Below, one piece after another: positions 52,211-61,148 of a stretch of 64,000 nt of DNA (position 1 is the first letter of the stretch; each line of letters starts with the position of its first letter). Source of the DNA: Cellvibrio sp. UBA7671 (GTDB lineage: Bacteria; Pseudomonadota; Gammaproteobacteria; Pseudomonadales; Cellvibrionaceae); the NCBI GenBank assembly GCA_002483145.1, contig DLHJ01000003.1:496001-560000 (forward strand), read 5' to 3'. The notes below the pieces were generated by a model that did no database searches, was not told the origin of the DNA, and worked only from the letters and a program-made list of their open reading frames with translations. A program made the translations under genes and the position numbers.

Positions 52211-53705
52211 GGCTAAACAACCTCGTTTCAAGCGCTTTGCCCGAGGCTTCAGCCGCAAATTCATAACAGGCTTTTTTGAGCAGATTGCAGGCCATGGCCA
52301 TGCGGTAAGCAGCGCTGGCGCGCACATCGCTCAAGGGCGAAAATTCGCTGTGCAACAAATCACAGGCTTGCGCAAGAATCTCTTCATCGACATCACCCGC
52401 CACACACCATTCCGTATTAGATAAAAATTGTTCGGTCATGCTGGCACGCTTGGGAATCGCGGCCATTCCACCAAAGGCAATTTTAAATTCGTTAGACGTT
52501 TGTCCACCCCAACAGAATGCCCCCATCACTGCCGAAATATCGTCTTCATAGCGTTTGGTGATTTTGAATAATTTGAGTGGCTGTGCGAGTTGCGCACGTG
52601 CAATGCGAATACGCGCGAGATATTCACCAACGCCCAGCGTTGTTTTTTTGTAGTCGCGATAAAAATTCGTCAGCAATTCACGACGAGCATTACCACTGCT
52701 ATCAACTATTTCCAGCTCGGCATCCATCACCAATAGATAAGGCGGAGCATCGGCAATCGGCGAGGCATTACAAATATTGCCTCCTAGCGTTCCGCGATTG
52801 CGAATTTGGCGCGAGCCCAAACGTGCGAGCAATGCAACAAATTCCGGCGAGAGCTTCGCTAGCGCTTTTTCGATAGTGCTGTAATTTGCCGCTGCACCTA
52901 ATACAACCTCATCGTCACTGATGTGGATTGCGCAGAGGCTGTCGATGCGATTAAGGTCAATCAGTTGCGGAAGTGACTTGTATTGCTGGGTAACTTCCAG
53001 CATCAAATCGGTTCCACCGGCAACAAGGCGCGCCTGCGGATATTCAACCAGCAAATGCTGTAGTGCCGCTTCGGTATGTGGCTGCCAATAATCGCTGACG
53101 CCATCGGACAAGTTTCTGCCGTAAGCGCGCGCAGGCTCGCCATCTATGCCCGCTAAAGGTGCATATGGCACCCAATTTTGCACAAAACTGGCCACTTGGG
53201 CAGGTTTTTTAAGGGCGGACAGGCCGGCATCGATAATCGGGCGATAACCCGTACAGCGACACAAATTGCCCGAGATTGCATCAATCACCGCTGCACGTTG
53301 CACCGCAATATCAGCCTCGGCCAAATCCGCGCCGCCCGCCAATTGCAGTCCCGCGAGCGACACAACAAAACCGGCCGTACAAAAACCGCACTGGGAACCG
53401 TGGCATTCCACCATCGCCGTCTGCACAGGATGCATTTCTTGCGGCGCTGCCGCCAAACCTTCTACCGTCACAATATGGCAATCCTGCAGACTGCCGAGCG
53501 GGCAAATACAGGCGTTGACTGTGCTGTAAGCCATAACATCCACGCCTTTGCGGCCAACCAACACAGTGCAGGCGCCGCAATCACCCGAGGCGCAACCCTC
53601 TTTGGTGCCCATCAGATGCTGCTGGCTACGCAGGTACTGCAACAGTGTCAGATCTGCCGCTGCCTCCGCCAACTCAACTGGAACATTGTTCACCACAAAC
53701 CGCAC
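52203..53705 (-). CDS. xdhA: Xanthine dehydrogenase small subunit (2Fe-2S and FAD)
   Basis: A 500-residue subunit that carries electrons from the Mo centre to FAD. The plant-type 2Fe-2S cluster is in GCASGDCGACTVLVG (Cys38, Cys43, Cys46), the second cluster in QCGFCTAGF and GNLCRCTGYRP, and the FAD domain in RLVAGGTDLMLEV and RNRGTLGGNICNASP. I choose the GTG at 53705, because GGAGG (plus-strand CCTCC 53713-53717) sits exactly 7 nt ahead; the ATG at 53732 has no ribosome site. First gene of the xdhA-B-C-uraD-uraH-guaD-puuD operon, divergent from the nucleoside ABC importer. Confidence 0.93.
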   Translation of the reverse strand: MRFVVNNVPVELAEAAADLTLLQYLRSQQHLMGTKEGCASGDCGACTVLVGRKGVDVMAYSTVNACICPLGSLQDCHIVTVEGLAAAPQEMHPVQTAMVECHGSQCGFCTAGFVVSLAGLQLAGGADLAEADIAVQRAAVIDAISGNLCRCTGYRPIIDAGLSALKKPAQVASFVQNWVPYAPLAGIDGEPARAYGRNLSDGVSDYWQPHTEAALQHLLVEYPQARLVAGGTDLMLEVTQQYKSLPQLIDLNRIDSLCAIHISDDEVVLGAAANYSTIEKALAKLSPEFVALLARLGSRQIRNRGTLGGNICNASPIADAPPYLLVMDAELEIVDSSGNARRELLTNFYRDYKKTTLGVGEYLARIRIARAQLAQPLKLFKITKRYEDDISAVMGAFCWGGQTSNEFKIAFGGMAAIPKRASMTEQFLSNTEWCVAGDVDEEILAQACDLLHSEFSPLSDVRASAAYRMAMACNLLKKACYEFAAEASGKALETRLFSHA

Positions 53706-53823
53706 AGACTTTCCTCCAACAGATCGACCCATGATTCAGGGCGAAGAACCTTTAAATGGTTATAGCCGATTTCAGCCAAACCGCTTTCTCTCCATCCTCG
53801 CTTTATCACCCAAAGCAAAAGTC

Positions 53824-53837
53824 TGGCCAGATAGACA
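53824..53837. promoter_or_regulatory. RutR-type operator, xdhA side of the divergent promoter region
   Basis: TGGCCA-GA-TAGACA, one of two related palindromes in the 244-bp gap between xdhA and the ABC importer operon. It lies 118 nt from the xdhA start. Its centre is 91 bp from that of the second site. Confidence 0.5.
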
Positions 53838-53914
53838 ATTTTTTATGCGTTTTTTGTCAAGACTGGTATTTCACAGTCGCTGGCATGCAATTTGCTCAAA
53901 CCAGTCTATCTTTT

Positions 53915-53928
53915 TGTCCAGATAGTCA
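53915..53928. promoter_or_regulatory. RutR-type operator just ahead of the ABC importer operon
   Basis: TGTCCA-GA-TAGTCA ends 21 nt before the ATPase start codon, close enough to overlap the promoter or transcript start. Paired with the site at 53824-53837. Confidence 0.5.
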
Positions 53929-53949
53929 GGTTTATGAGCGAGTTGGTTT

Positions 53950-55521
53950 ATGTCTGAAAAAAAGGCCATGCGCCTTGAATTGCTTTCCCTCACCAAAGCC
54001 TATCCGGGCTGCATCGCGAATGACGCGGTGAGCCTGCAAGTGGCTCCAGGGGAAATTCATGCGCTGCTGGGGGAAAACGGCGCGGGTAAAAGTACGCTGA
54101 TGAAAATGATCTACGGTGTAGTAAAACCCGATTCCGGGCAAATGACCTGGAATGATCGCGAGGTCAACATCACCGGCCCGGCTCACGCTCGCCAACTCGG
54201 CATGGGCATGGTGTTCCAGCACTTCTCGTTATTTGAAACATTAACAGTGACCGAAAATATCGCGCTCTATTTAACGCCTGCAGAATACGGCACGCTCGAT
54301 TTATTGCGCGCACGCATTCTTGCGGTGGGCGATGAATACGGCCTCGCGATAAATCCTGACCGCCTCGTACACAGCCTCTCGGTCGGTGAACAGCAGCGCG
54401 TGGAAATTATTCGCTGCCTGTTGCAAGACATCCAACTTTTAATTCTCGATGAACCCACCGCCGTGCTCACACCACCCGAGGTGGCGCAGCTGATCGAGGT
54501 ATTAAAAAAACTCGCGCACAAAGGGTGCAGCATTTTATTTATCTCGCACAAATTGCACGAAGTAAATGCACTCTGCGACAAGGCCACCATACTGCGCGGC
54601 GGCAAGGTGACGGGCACCTGTATTCCCCGCGAAACCAGCCCTGGCGAAATGGCGCGCTTGATGCTCGGCGATGAATTGGAATTACAAGACACCATGCCCG
54701 CTGGCAACGCCGGTGAATGCCTGCTCGCACTCGATAAGATTGAAGTAAAACCGCGCGATGCCTTTGCTATTCACTTGCAGGATATTGAATTGCAATTACA
54801 TGCGGGCGAAATTCTCGGCCTCGCTGGGGTTGCCGGTAACGGGCAAGATGAATTGGTGGATTTAATTAATGGCGAGCTGGGCAGCGATAGCGGCAGTTTA
54901 ATTTTTCACGGAAAAGATATTGGCAATACCAGTGTGCAGGAGCGGCGCAATATGGGGCTAGGCGTTGTCCCCGCTGACCGTATCGGGCGCGGCGCTCTCG
55001 GCAATATGAGTCTGACCGAAAATAATTTGTTAACCAGTTATATCAACCAAACCGGAAAATTCGGCTGGCTGAATTGGCCCGCAATAAAAGCGCGCGCTGC
55101 CGAGATCATCTCAACTTACAAAGTCAAAGCAACAGGCGCCGAGGCCAGCGCCAAAAGTCTCTCCGGTGGTAACTTGCAAAAATTTATTATCGGCCGCGAG
55201 ATTTTGCAGAATCCAAACGTGTTGGTGTGTTTTCATCCTACCTGGGGCGTTGATGTAGGCGCTGCGAATTTAATCCACCAGGAGTTGATTAAATTGCGCG
55301 ACAAAGGCGCCGCGATTTTGGTGATCAGCGAAGACCTCGACGAACTCTATTTATTGGCTGATCGACTCGGCGCATTGTGCGGCGGGCGCTTATCACCGCT
55401 CGCACCAAAATCTGCTGTCCCACTCGCGCAACTCGGCCAGTGGATGACCGGGAATTTTGGCACTCTATCTACAGGCATCTCTACAGACACTGCTGCGGCG
55501 GAGGTGGCCCATGCGCATTGA
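53950..55521 (+). CDS. BMP-type nucleoside ABC transporter, ATP-binding protein
   Basis: A 523-residue ATPase with two fused nucleotide-binding domains, as in sugar and nucleoside importers of the YufNOPQ/NupABC type. The first domain has Walker A GENGAGKST (41-49), the signature SLSVGEQQRVEI and Walker B LLILDEPTAVL. The second has the usual degenerate Walker A (GVAGNGQDE) and SLSGGNLQKFI. It would power import of purine nucleosides or bases. It overlaps the first permease gene by 11 nt. Confidence 0.92.
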   Translation: MSEKKAMRLELLSLTKAYPGCIANDAVSLQVAPGEIHALLGENGAGKSTLMKMIYGVVKPDSGQMTWNDREVNITGPAHARQLGMGMVFQHFSLFETLTVTENIALYLTPAEYGTLDLLRARILAVGDEYGLAINPDRLVHSLSVGEQQRVEIIRCLLQDIQLLILDEPTAVLTPPEVAQLIEVLKKLAHKGCSILFISHKLHEVNALCDKATILRGGKVTGTCIPRETSPGEMARLMLGDELELQDTMPAGNAGECLLALDKIEVKPRDAFAIHLQDIELQLHAGEILGLAGVAGNGQDELVDLINGELGSDSGSLIFHGKDIGNTSVQERRNMGLGVVPADRIGRGALGNMSLTENNLLTSYINQTGKFGWLNWPAIKARAAEIISTYKVKATGAEASAKSLSGGNLQKFIIGREILQNPNVLVCFHPTWGVDVGAANLIHQELIKLRDKGAAILVISEDLDELYLLADRLGALCGGRLSPLAPKSAVPLAQLGQWMTGNFGTLSTGISTDTAAAEVAHAH

Positions 55522-56593
55522 AAAACGCCTGCACGATTCGCAGCTGATGGTGTATTTGTCGCCGCTGCTCGCGCTCTTATTAACGCTAATTTCCGGCGCC
55601 TTATTATTTGCATTGCTCGGCCGCCCACCGCTCGGCAGCCTCTACACGTTTTTTATTGCACCGATCAGCGACCTCTATGGTCTTTCTGAGCTTGCGGTAA
55701 AAGTCACACCGCTGTTGCTCTGTGCAATTGGTTTAACACTCTGCTTTAAAGCAAAAATCTGGAATATCGGCGCTGAAGGCCAATTTGTTTTTGGTGCATT
55801 AATTGGTGGAGCGGTGACATTACAACTGGCGGAGAGCGAAGGCTTTTGGGTACTGCCGGTGATTATCGCCAGCGGTGCACTCGCCGGTATGGCTTGGGCG
55901 GCAATTGCGGCGCTTCTACTGACACGATTCAACGCCAATGAAATTCTCACCACGATTATGCTCAATTATATAGCGGTAAATTTATTGCTCTGGGCAGTGC
56001 ATGGCCCTCTGAAAGATCCAGACGGGCTTAATTTTCCCGAGTCAGCACTGTTTGCGAGCCAGACATTATTACCGGTGTTATTTGAGGATTATCGCGTGAG
56101 CATCGCCATTTTTATTGCGCTGTTTATGTTGGTGGTGATTTGGGTGGTGCTCACGCGCACGCTACTCGGCTTTCAATTGCGTGTGATGGGCGAGAACCAC
56201 AACGCTGCGCGCTTTGCGGGATTTAATAGCAAAAAATTAATCTGGTTGCTGCTGTGTTTCAGTGGCGCCATGGCCGGGGTAGCAGCGATTTCTGAAACCA
56301 ATGGTCCGGTAGGGCAACTGATCCCCACGCTTTCACTTGGTTATGGTTACGCCGCCATTATTGTGGTGTTTATGGGGCGCATGCATCCGCTCGGCATTTT
56401 GCTCGCCAGTTGTTTACTAGGGCTGACTTATCTCGGCGGCGAGATGGCGCAAATCGATCAGGGTTTACCAAAATCCATCACCGGATTATTCCAGGGCATG
56501 TTGCTGTTCTATCTGCTTGCCTGTGACTTGTTGATTAGCTATCGCGTGGTACCGAATTCGCGCAGCGTTAAACCTTCAGCTATCACTCAATAA
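55511..56593 (+). CDS. Nucleoside ABC transporter permease 1
   Basis: A 360-residue inner-membrane permease with about ten hydrophobic helices. It has the BPD_transp_2 pattern, with FKAKIWNIGAEGQFVFGAL and FNANEILTTIMLNYIAV near the middle. The ATG at 55511 is preceded by GGAGG at 6 nt and overlaps the ATPase gene; the frame upstream of it is a shadow. The N-terminal segment MRIEKRLHDSQ is cytoplasmic. Confidence 0.92.
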   Translation: MRIEKRLHDSQLMVYLSPLLALLLTLISGALLFALLGRPPLGSLYTFFIAPISDLYGLSELAVKVTPLLLCAIGLTLCFKAKIWNIGAEGQFVFGALIGGAVTLQLAESEGFWVLPVIIASGALAGMAWAAIAALLLTRFNANEILTTIMLNYIAVNLLLWAVHGPLKDPDGLNFPESALFASQTLLPVLFEDYRVSIAIFIALFMLVVIWVVLTRTLLGFQLRVMGENHNAARFAGFNSKKLIWLLLCFSGAMAGVAAISETNGPVGQLIPTLSLGYGYAAIIVVFMGRMHPLGILLASCLLGLTYLGGEMAQIDQGLPKSITGLFQGMLLFYLLACDLLISYRVVPNSRSVKPSAITQ

Positions 56594-56627
56594 CTCGCAA
56601 TAAAATTAAGAACACAGGTAAGATTTT

Positions 56628-57554
56628 ATGGATATAGGTTTGATCGAAAATATTCTCTTCGCAATGGTGCGCACCGGCACGCCGCTGCTGTTAGTGGCGC
56701 TGGGCGCGATGATGTCGGAGCGTTCAGGCGTATTAAACCTCGGGCAAGAGGGCATGATTTTAGTGGGTGCCGCCTGCGGATTTATCGCCGCTTATGCGGG
56801 TGGTAGTTTGGGTTTGGGAGTGCTCGCTGCCGTTGCAGCAGGTATTTTTGTCTCATTAATTTTTGCGTTTATCGCACTCACTTTAATTTCCAATCAAGTC
56901 GCCACCGGCCTTGCACTCACCATTTTCGGCACAGGCTTAAGCGCTTTTCTTGGCGCCGCTTATGTAGGCCAAACCGTTACTGGTTTTGCGCCAATTGCGA
57001 TTCCGTTTTTAAGCGATATCCCACTTATCGGCCAGGCATTATTTGCGCAGGATTTATTGGTGTATCTCTCGTTTATTTTATTTGCCGCTGTATTTGTGGT
57101 GATGCGTTACACACGTTTGGGATTAATTATCCGCGCCGTCGGCGAGAACCCAGAAGTTGCCCACGCACTGGGCTACAAAGTAATGGTGGTGCGCTACTGC
57201 GCAGTCATGTTTGGTGGAGCCATGGCGGGATTAGCGGGTGCTTATTTATCTCTCGCTTACACGCCCATGTGGTCAGAGGGGATTGCGGCCGGGCGCGGTT
57301 GGATTGCACTGGCGTTAGTGGTATTTGCCAGCTGGCGCACCGAGCGCATTTTATTCGGCGCCTGGCTATTTGGTTTTGCGAGTATCCTGCATTTGTTATT
57401 GCAGGGTTACGGTTATGAAATTTCGCCCAACCTGCTCGCCATGTTGCCCTATGTAATCACGATTATTGTGTTGGTGATGATGATGTATCGCCAAAAAAAT
57501 CAGGGCTTATTTGCGCCGCGCTCGCTCGGGCAACCCTATCATCCGTTGAAATAA
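56628..57554 (+). CDS. Nucleoside ABC transporter permease 2
   Basis: A 308-residue partner permease with about nine helices. MMSERSGVLNLGQEGMILVGAACGF and ISNQVATGLALTIFGTGLSAF are standard for the second permease of BMP-type importers. It lies 34 nt after the first permease. Confidence 0.92.
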   Translation: MDIGLIENILFAMVRTGTPLLLVALGAMMSERSGVLNLGQEGMILVGAACGFIAAYAGGSLGLGVLAAVAAGIFVSLIFAFIALTLISNQVATGLALTIFGTGLSAFLGAAYVGQTVTGFAPIAIPFLSDIPLIGQALFAQDLLVYLSFILFAAVFVVMRYTRLGLIIRAVGENPEVAHALGYKVMVVRYCAVMFGGAMAGLAGAYLSLAYTPMWSEGIAAGRGWIALALVVFASWRTERILFGAWLFGFASILHLLLQGYGYEISPNLLAMLPYVITIIVLVMMMYRQKNQGLFAPRSLGQPYHPLK

Positions 57555-57627
57555 ATTGGCATCCACTCAAATAAATTTGTAACAGCTAAATTTTTAAAAA
57601 AACCAAAACATCACAAGAGGAACCATC

Positions 57628-58710
57628 ATGACCCTGTTAACACGAAAAACATTTCTCCGGTTGCTGGGTGCAGCCTCGCTGCTCACTCTTAGCGCCAGCG
57701 TCTTCGCTGCGCCGTTAAAAGTCGGTTTTGTTTACGTCAGCCCGATTGGCGATGCCGGTTGGACTTACCAACACGATGAAGCGCGCAAAATTGTGCAAAA
57801 AGAATTTGGCGATAAAATCGAAACCACTTTTGTTGAAAGCGTGGCCGAAGGTGCAGACGCCGAGCGTGTGATTCGCAATATGGCCTCACGCGGTTACGAT
57901 TTAATTTTCACCACCTCATTTGGTTACATGAACCCCACTATTAAAGTGGCCAAAATGTTTCCCAAAGTAAAATTCGAACACGCCACCGGTTATAAAACTG
58001 CCGCCAACGTCGGTAATTATCAAGCGCGCGATTACGAAGGCCGCTACCTCGCCGGTATGGTCGCTGGCGCTATGAGTAAAAAAGAAGTGATCGGTTACGT
58101 AGGCGCATTTCCGATTCCCGAAGTGATTCGCGGCATCAACTCCTTTATGCTCGGCGCGCAAGCGGTGAATCCGAATGTCAAAATGAAAGTGGTCTGGGTC
58201 AACACCTGGCACGACCCAGCCAAAGAGCGCGAAGCGGCGGAAAGTTTGATATTGCAAGGTGCCGATGTACTCACCATGCACACTGACTCTGCGGCCACCA
58301 TTCAAGCTGCAGAAGCCAAAGGCATTTACTCGGTTGGATTCAATTCCGATATGAGCGCTTATGGCCCCAAAACCCATTTGACCTCATCTACCCAACACTG
58401 GGAGAGTATTTACAGCGCAAAAATCAAAGCGGTATTGGATGGCACCTGGAAGCCAGAGGCAATTTGGCATGGCTTGAAAGAAAATGTAGTCGCACTCTCG
58501 CCGATGAATCCGGTAGTGCCGAAAGAGGTTGTCGCCAAAGTAGATGCGTATAAAATGGAAATGATCGCGGGCAAGCGCGCTGTCTATCAAGGCCCTATTT
58601 ACGATCAGGCGGGCACACTGAAAGTCGCGGAAGGTAAAACCCTGAGCGATGAAGAATTGCATCAACAAAATTGGTATGTAAAAGGGATCGACGGGAAAAT
58701 CCCGCAGTAA
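57628..58710 (+). CDS. BMP-family substrate-binding protein
   Basis: A 360-residue periplasmic binding protein of the BMP/Med family with a signal peptide (SVFA-AP). KVGFVYVSPIGDAGWTYQHD opens the domain; GYVGAFPIPEVIRGINSFMLGA and VGFNSDMSAYGPKTHLTS are also family stretches. There is no lipobox, unlike many Gram-positive members. It would capture nucleosides or purine bases for the two permeases. The ligand cannot be fixed from sequence. Confidence 0.92.
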   Translation: MTLLTRKTFLRLLGAASLLTLSASVFAAPLKVGFVYVSPIGDAGWTYQHDEARKIVQKEFGDKIETTFVESVAEGADAERVIRNMASRGYDLIFTTSFGYMNPTIKVAKMFPKVKFEHATGYKTAANVGNYQARDYEGRYLAGMVAGAMSKKEVIGYVGAFPIPEVIRGINSFMLGAQAVNPNVKMKVVWVNTWHDPAKEREAAESLILQGADVLTMHTDSAATIQAAEAKGIYSVGFNSDMSAYGPKTHLTSSTQHWESIYSAKIKAVLDGTWKPEAIWHGLKENVVALSPMNPVVPKEVVAKVDAYKMEMIAGKRAVYQGPIYDQAGTLKVAEGKTLSDEELHQQNWYVKGIDGKIPQ

Positions 58711-58720
58711 CACTAACAAC

Positions 58721-58759
58721 GCGGCTGTATCAACGTAAAGATTAGTTGCGTGCAGCCGC
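58721..58759. promoter_or_regulatory. Intergenic hairpin after the binding-protein gene
   Basis: GCGGCTG (58721-58727) pairs with CAGCCGC (58753-58759), with inner CAAC/GTTG also able to pair. No T run follows. Such structures after binding-protein genes often protect the upstream mRNA or reduce expression of what follows, here the regulator gene. Confidence 0.4.
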
Positions 58760-58783
58760 ACTTTAACGCGAGAAACAATAACA

Positions 58784-59608
58784 ATGGCAACCAAGACCAC
58801 AGCGGTAAAAACAACAAGCGCAAACAATGCAGTAGCGGCACCCAGCAACAAAAAGACAACGACCGGCAAAGCCATCCCTACCAGTAAGAGTGCGGCGGTA
58901 AAAACTATGGTGACTAAAAAGGCAGAAACATCGCTGGATTTTAATCCCACTGAAACGCCCACCGGAAAATACAAACCGGGCAAAATCCGCGATCGCAATC
59001 TCACCAATATTATTAACGCGGCAGAGGAAGAATTTGTACACAATGGCTTTCGCGGCGCGAGTATCCAGAACATCGCCGACCGCGCGGGCATCCCCAAAGC
59101 CAATGTGCATTATTACTTTAAAAGTAAAACGAATTTGTACGTCGCGGTGCTCGATAACATTATTAATTTGTGGAACGACCTGCTCGGTGAAATCACGGTA
59201 GATGATGATCCCGCTGACGTATTGGATCGTTTTATTCGCAAAAAAGTCGAGCTGTCTTATACCCATCCACGCGCATCCAAACTTTATGCGATGGAAATGA
59301 TTCAGGGCGCGCCGCATTTGAAAGGTTATATCCGCACCGAGATGCGCCAGTTCGTACGCCGCAAGGTGCAGATAATCGAGCAGTGGATTGAACTCGGGCG
59401 CATGGACAAGGTCGATCCTATGCATTTGATTTTTTTAATCTGGTCATCGACGCAACACTATGCGGATTTCGATGTGAAAATTCTCACGGTGATGAACCGG
59501 GCAGAATATGAGCCGGATATGATCAAAGATATTTCCGATTTTTTAAGCCATATGATTTTAAAAGGCTGCGGCCTCAAACCACCCGCGACAGAACCACCTG
59601 CCGCCTAA
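58784..59608 (+). CDS. RutR-like TetR-family regulator with a long basic N-terminal tail
   Basis: The C-terminal part strongly resembles E. coli RutR, with ASKLYAMEMIQGAP and DPMHLIFLIWSSTQHYADF. The helix-turn-helix is at about residues 92-113 (ASIQNIADRAGIPKANVHYYF). RutR binds pyrimidine bases and a TTGACCAnnTGGTCAA operator. Here the gene lies in a purine cluster with similar palindromes upstream of many operons, so it may sense a purine base. The first about 65 residues are a Thr/Ala/Lys-rich disordered tail not found in E. coli RutR (which has about 15). It follows the ABC transporter genes and precedes the 8-oxoguanine deaminase gene by 29 nt. Confidence 0.87.
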   Translation: MATKTTAVKTTSANNAVAAPSNKKTTTGKAIPTSKSAAVKTMVTKKAETSLDFNPTETPTGKYKPGKIRDRNLTNIINAAEEEFVHNGFRGASIQNIADRAGIPKANVHYYFKSKTNLYVAVLDNIINLWNDLLGEITVDDDPADVLDRFIRKKVELSYTHPRASKLYAMEMIQGAPHLKGYIRTEMRQFVRRKVQIIEQWIELGRMDKVDPMHLIFLIWSSTQHYADFDVKILTVMNRAEYEPDMIKDISDFLSHMILKGCGLKPPATEPPAA

Positions 59609-59637
59609 TTTTTCACTGCAACCAGTAGTAAACCCCA

Positions 59638-61023
59638 ATGACATCTTCTGCTTACGGCAGCACACACAGTGCTGCCATCTGGATTAAACATCCGCGCGCC
59701 TGTTGGACAGGTAATTCACAAGACGCCAGCAATGGCTTGGTGATTCAAGGCAATAACATTATTGAATTGGTTGCCGCAGGGAAATCACCCGATAGCGTTT
59801 ACGATTACAGTTTCGATGCCTCTGACCATGTGGTTTTGCCGGGTCTGATTAATTGCCATCACCACTTTTACCAAACGCTCACCCGCGCACTGCCCGGCGC
59901 ACTCAACAAAGAATTATTTCCCTGGCTGCAAGCGCTCTATCCGGTCTGGTCAAATTTAAATGACGAGGCAATTTTTGCATCTACGCAATTAGCGTTAAGC
60001 GAATTATTGCTGTCAGGTTGTACCACAGCCGCCGATCATCACTATGTATTCAGCAGCATTATGCCGCACGCGATTGATGCGCAAGTTGCCGCCGCCAAAA
60101 CCATCGGCAACCGCGTAACCTTAACACGCGGCTCCATGAGCCTCGGCCAATCCAAAGGGGGTTTGCCACCGGATTCGGTGGTGGAGAGCGATGAAAAAAT
60201 CCTCAGCGAAAGCGAGCGTTTAATTAATAGCTATCACGACACCAGCGAAGATTCCTTTTGCAAAATCGCCCTCGCTCCTTGCTCACCTTTTTCTGTAACG
60301 CCAGATTTAATGCGTGCAACCGCTGTGCTCGCGCAACAAAAAGATGTGTTGCTGCACACCCATCTAGGTGAAACCGAAGATGAAAATAATTTCTGCCTGA
60401 AACAATTTGGTATGCGCCCGGTGGATTATCTGGATGATGTAGGCTGGTTAAACAACCGCGTCTGGCTTGCCCACGGCATTCATTTTAATGAAGAAGAAAT
60501 TGCACGCTTGGGCCACGCCTACGTCGGCGTCTGCCACTGCCCCACCTCCAACATGCTCCTCGCCTCCGGCATGTGCCACACTCGCGATTTACAACGCGCA
60601 GGCGCACCGGTCGGTTTGGGTGTCGATGGCTCTGCATCCAACGACGGCTCCAATATGATTCAAGAAGTTCGCCAAGCCATGCTGCTCCAAAAACTCCGCT
60701 ACGGCTCCGCGAATTTCACGCATATCGATGCTCTAAAACTCGCAACCTCTGGTAGCGCAAAATTATTACACCGCCCCGAACTCGGCGAACTCGCCGTCGG
60801 CAAAAAAGCCGACCTCGCCCTATTTTCCCTAAACCAACCCCGCTTCTCCGGCCACGGCGACCCACTCGCCGCATTAATTCTATGCGGCGCCCACAAAGCG
60901 GATTACGTGATGGTTGCGGGTGAATGGAAAGTGAAAAACGGTGAAATGGTGGATGTGGATATTAATGATGTGATGGCACGACATGGGGTTGTGGCAAAAC
61001 GGTTACGCGAGATGGCGGCGTAA
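59638..61023 (+). CDS. 8-oxoguanine deaminase-like amidohydrolase
   Basis: A 461-residue cog0402 amidohydrolase. Metal ligands are in LPGLINCHHHFYQTLTRALPG, LLHTHLGETEDE, WLAHGIHF and LGVDGSASNDGSN. The stretch LTRALPGALNKELFPWLQALYPVW and CTTAADHHYVF match the 8-oxoguanine deaminases described in Pseudomonas, which yield urate directly. A guanine deaminase role is less likely because a canonical guaD is present at 46625-47965. Isoguanine or other purines are possible substrates. Probably co-transcribed with the regulator. Confidence 0.83.
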   Translation: MTSSAYGSTHSAAIWIKHPRACWTGNSQDASNGLVIQGNNIIELVAAGKSPDSVYDYSFDASDHVVLPGLINCHHHFYQTLTRALPGALNKELFPWLQALYPVWSNLNDEAIFASTQLALSELLLSGCTTAADHHYVFSSIMPHAIDAQVAAAKTIGNRVTLTRGSMSLGQSKGGLPPDSVVESDEKILSESERLINSYHDTSEDSFCKIALAPCSPFSVTPDLMRATAVLAQQKDVLLHTHLGETEDENNFCLKQFGMRPVDYLDDVGWLNNRVWLAHGIHFNEEEIARLGHAYVGVCHCPTSNMLLASGMCHTRDLQRAGAPVGLGVDGSASNDGSNMIQEVRQAMLLQKLRYGSANFTHIDALKLATSGSAKLLHRPELGELAVGKKADLALFSLNQPRFSGHGDPLAALILCGAHKADYVMVAGEWKVKNGEMVDVDINDVMARHGVVAKRLREMAA

Positions 61024-61031
61024 TATCGTAG

Positions 61032-61051
61032 GTTGGGCAGCAATGCCCAAC
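61032..61051. terminator. Hairpin after the 8-oxoguanine deaminase gene
   Basis: GTTGGGCA (61032-61039) pairs with TGCCCAAC (61044-61051) around GCAA. The stem is stable but no T run follows directly. It starts 8 nt after the stop. GTAGGTTGGGCA elements of this type are common dispersed intergenic hairpins, so it may be a repeat fragment serving as a terminator. Confidence 0.4.
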
Positions 61052-61148
61052 ATGACACATGTCCGCAGCCTACCCCCCCTTATAAAACACTTTTTTTTGC
61101 AAAAATCCAGAATGAAAATTACATTCACATTTAATTGCTTGTTGCAAT

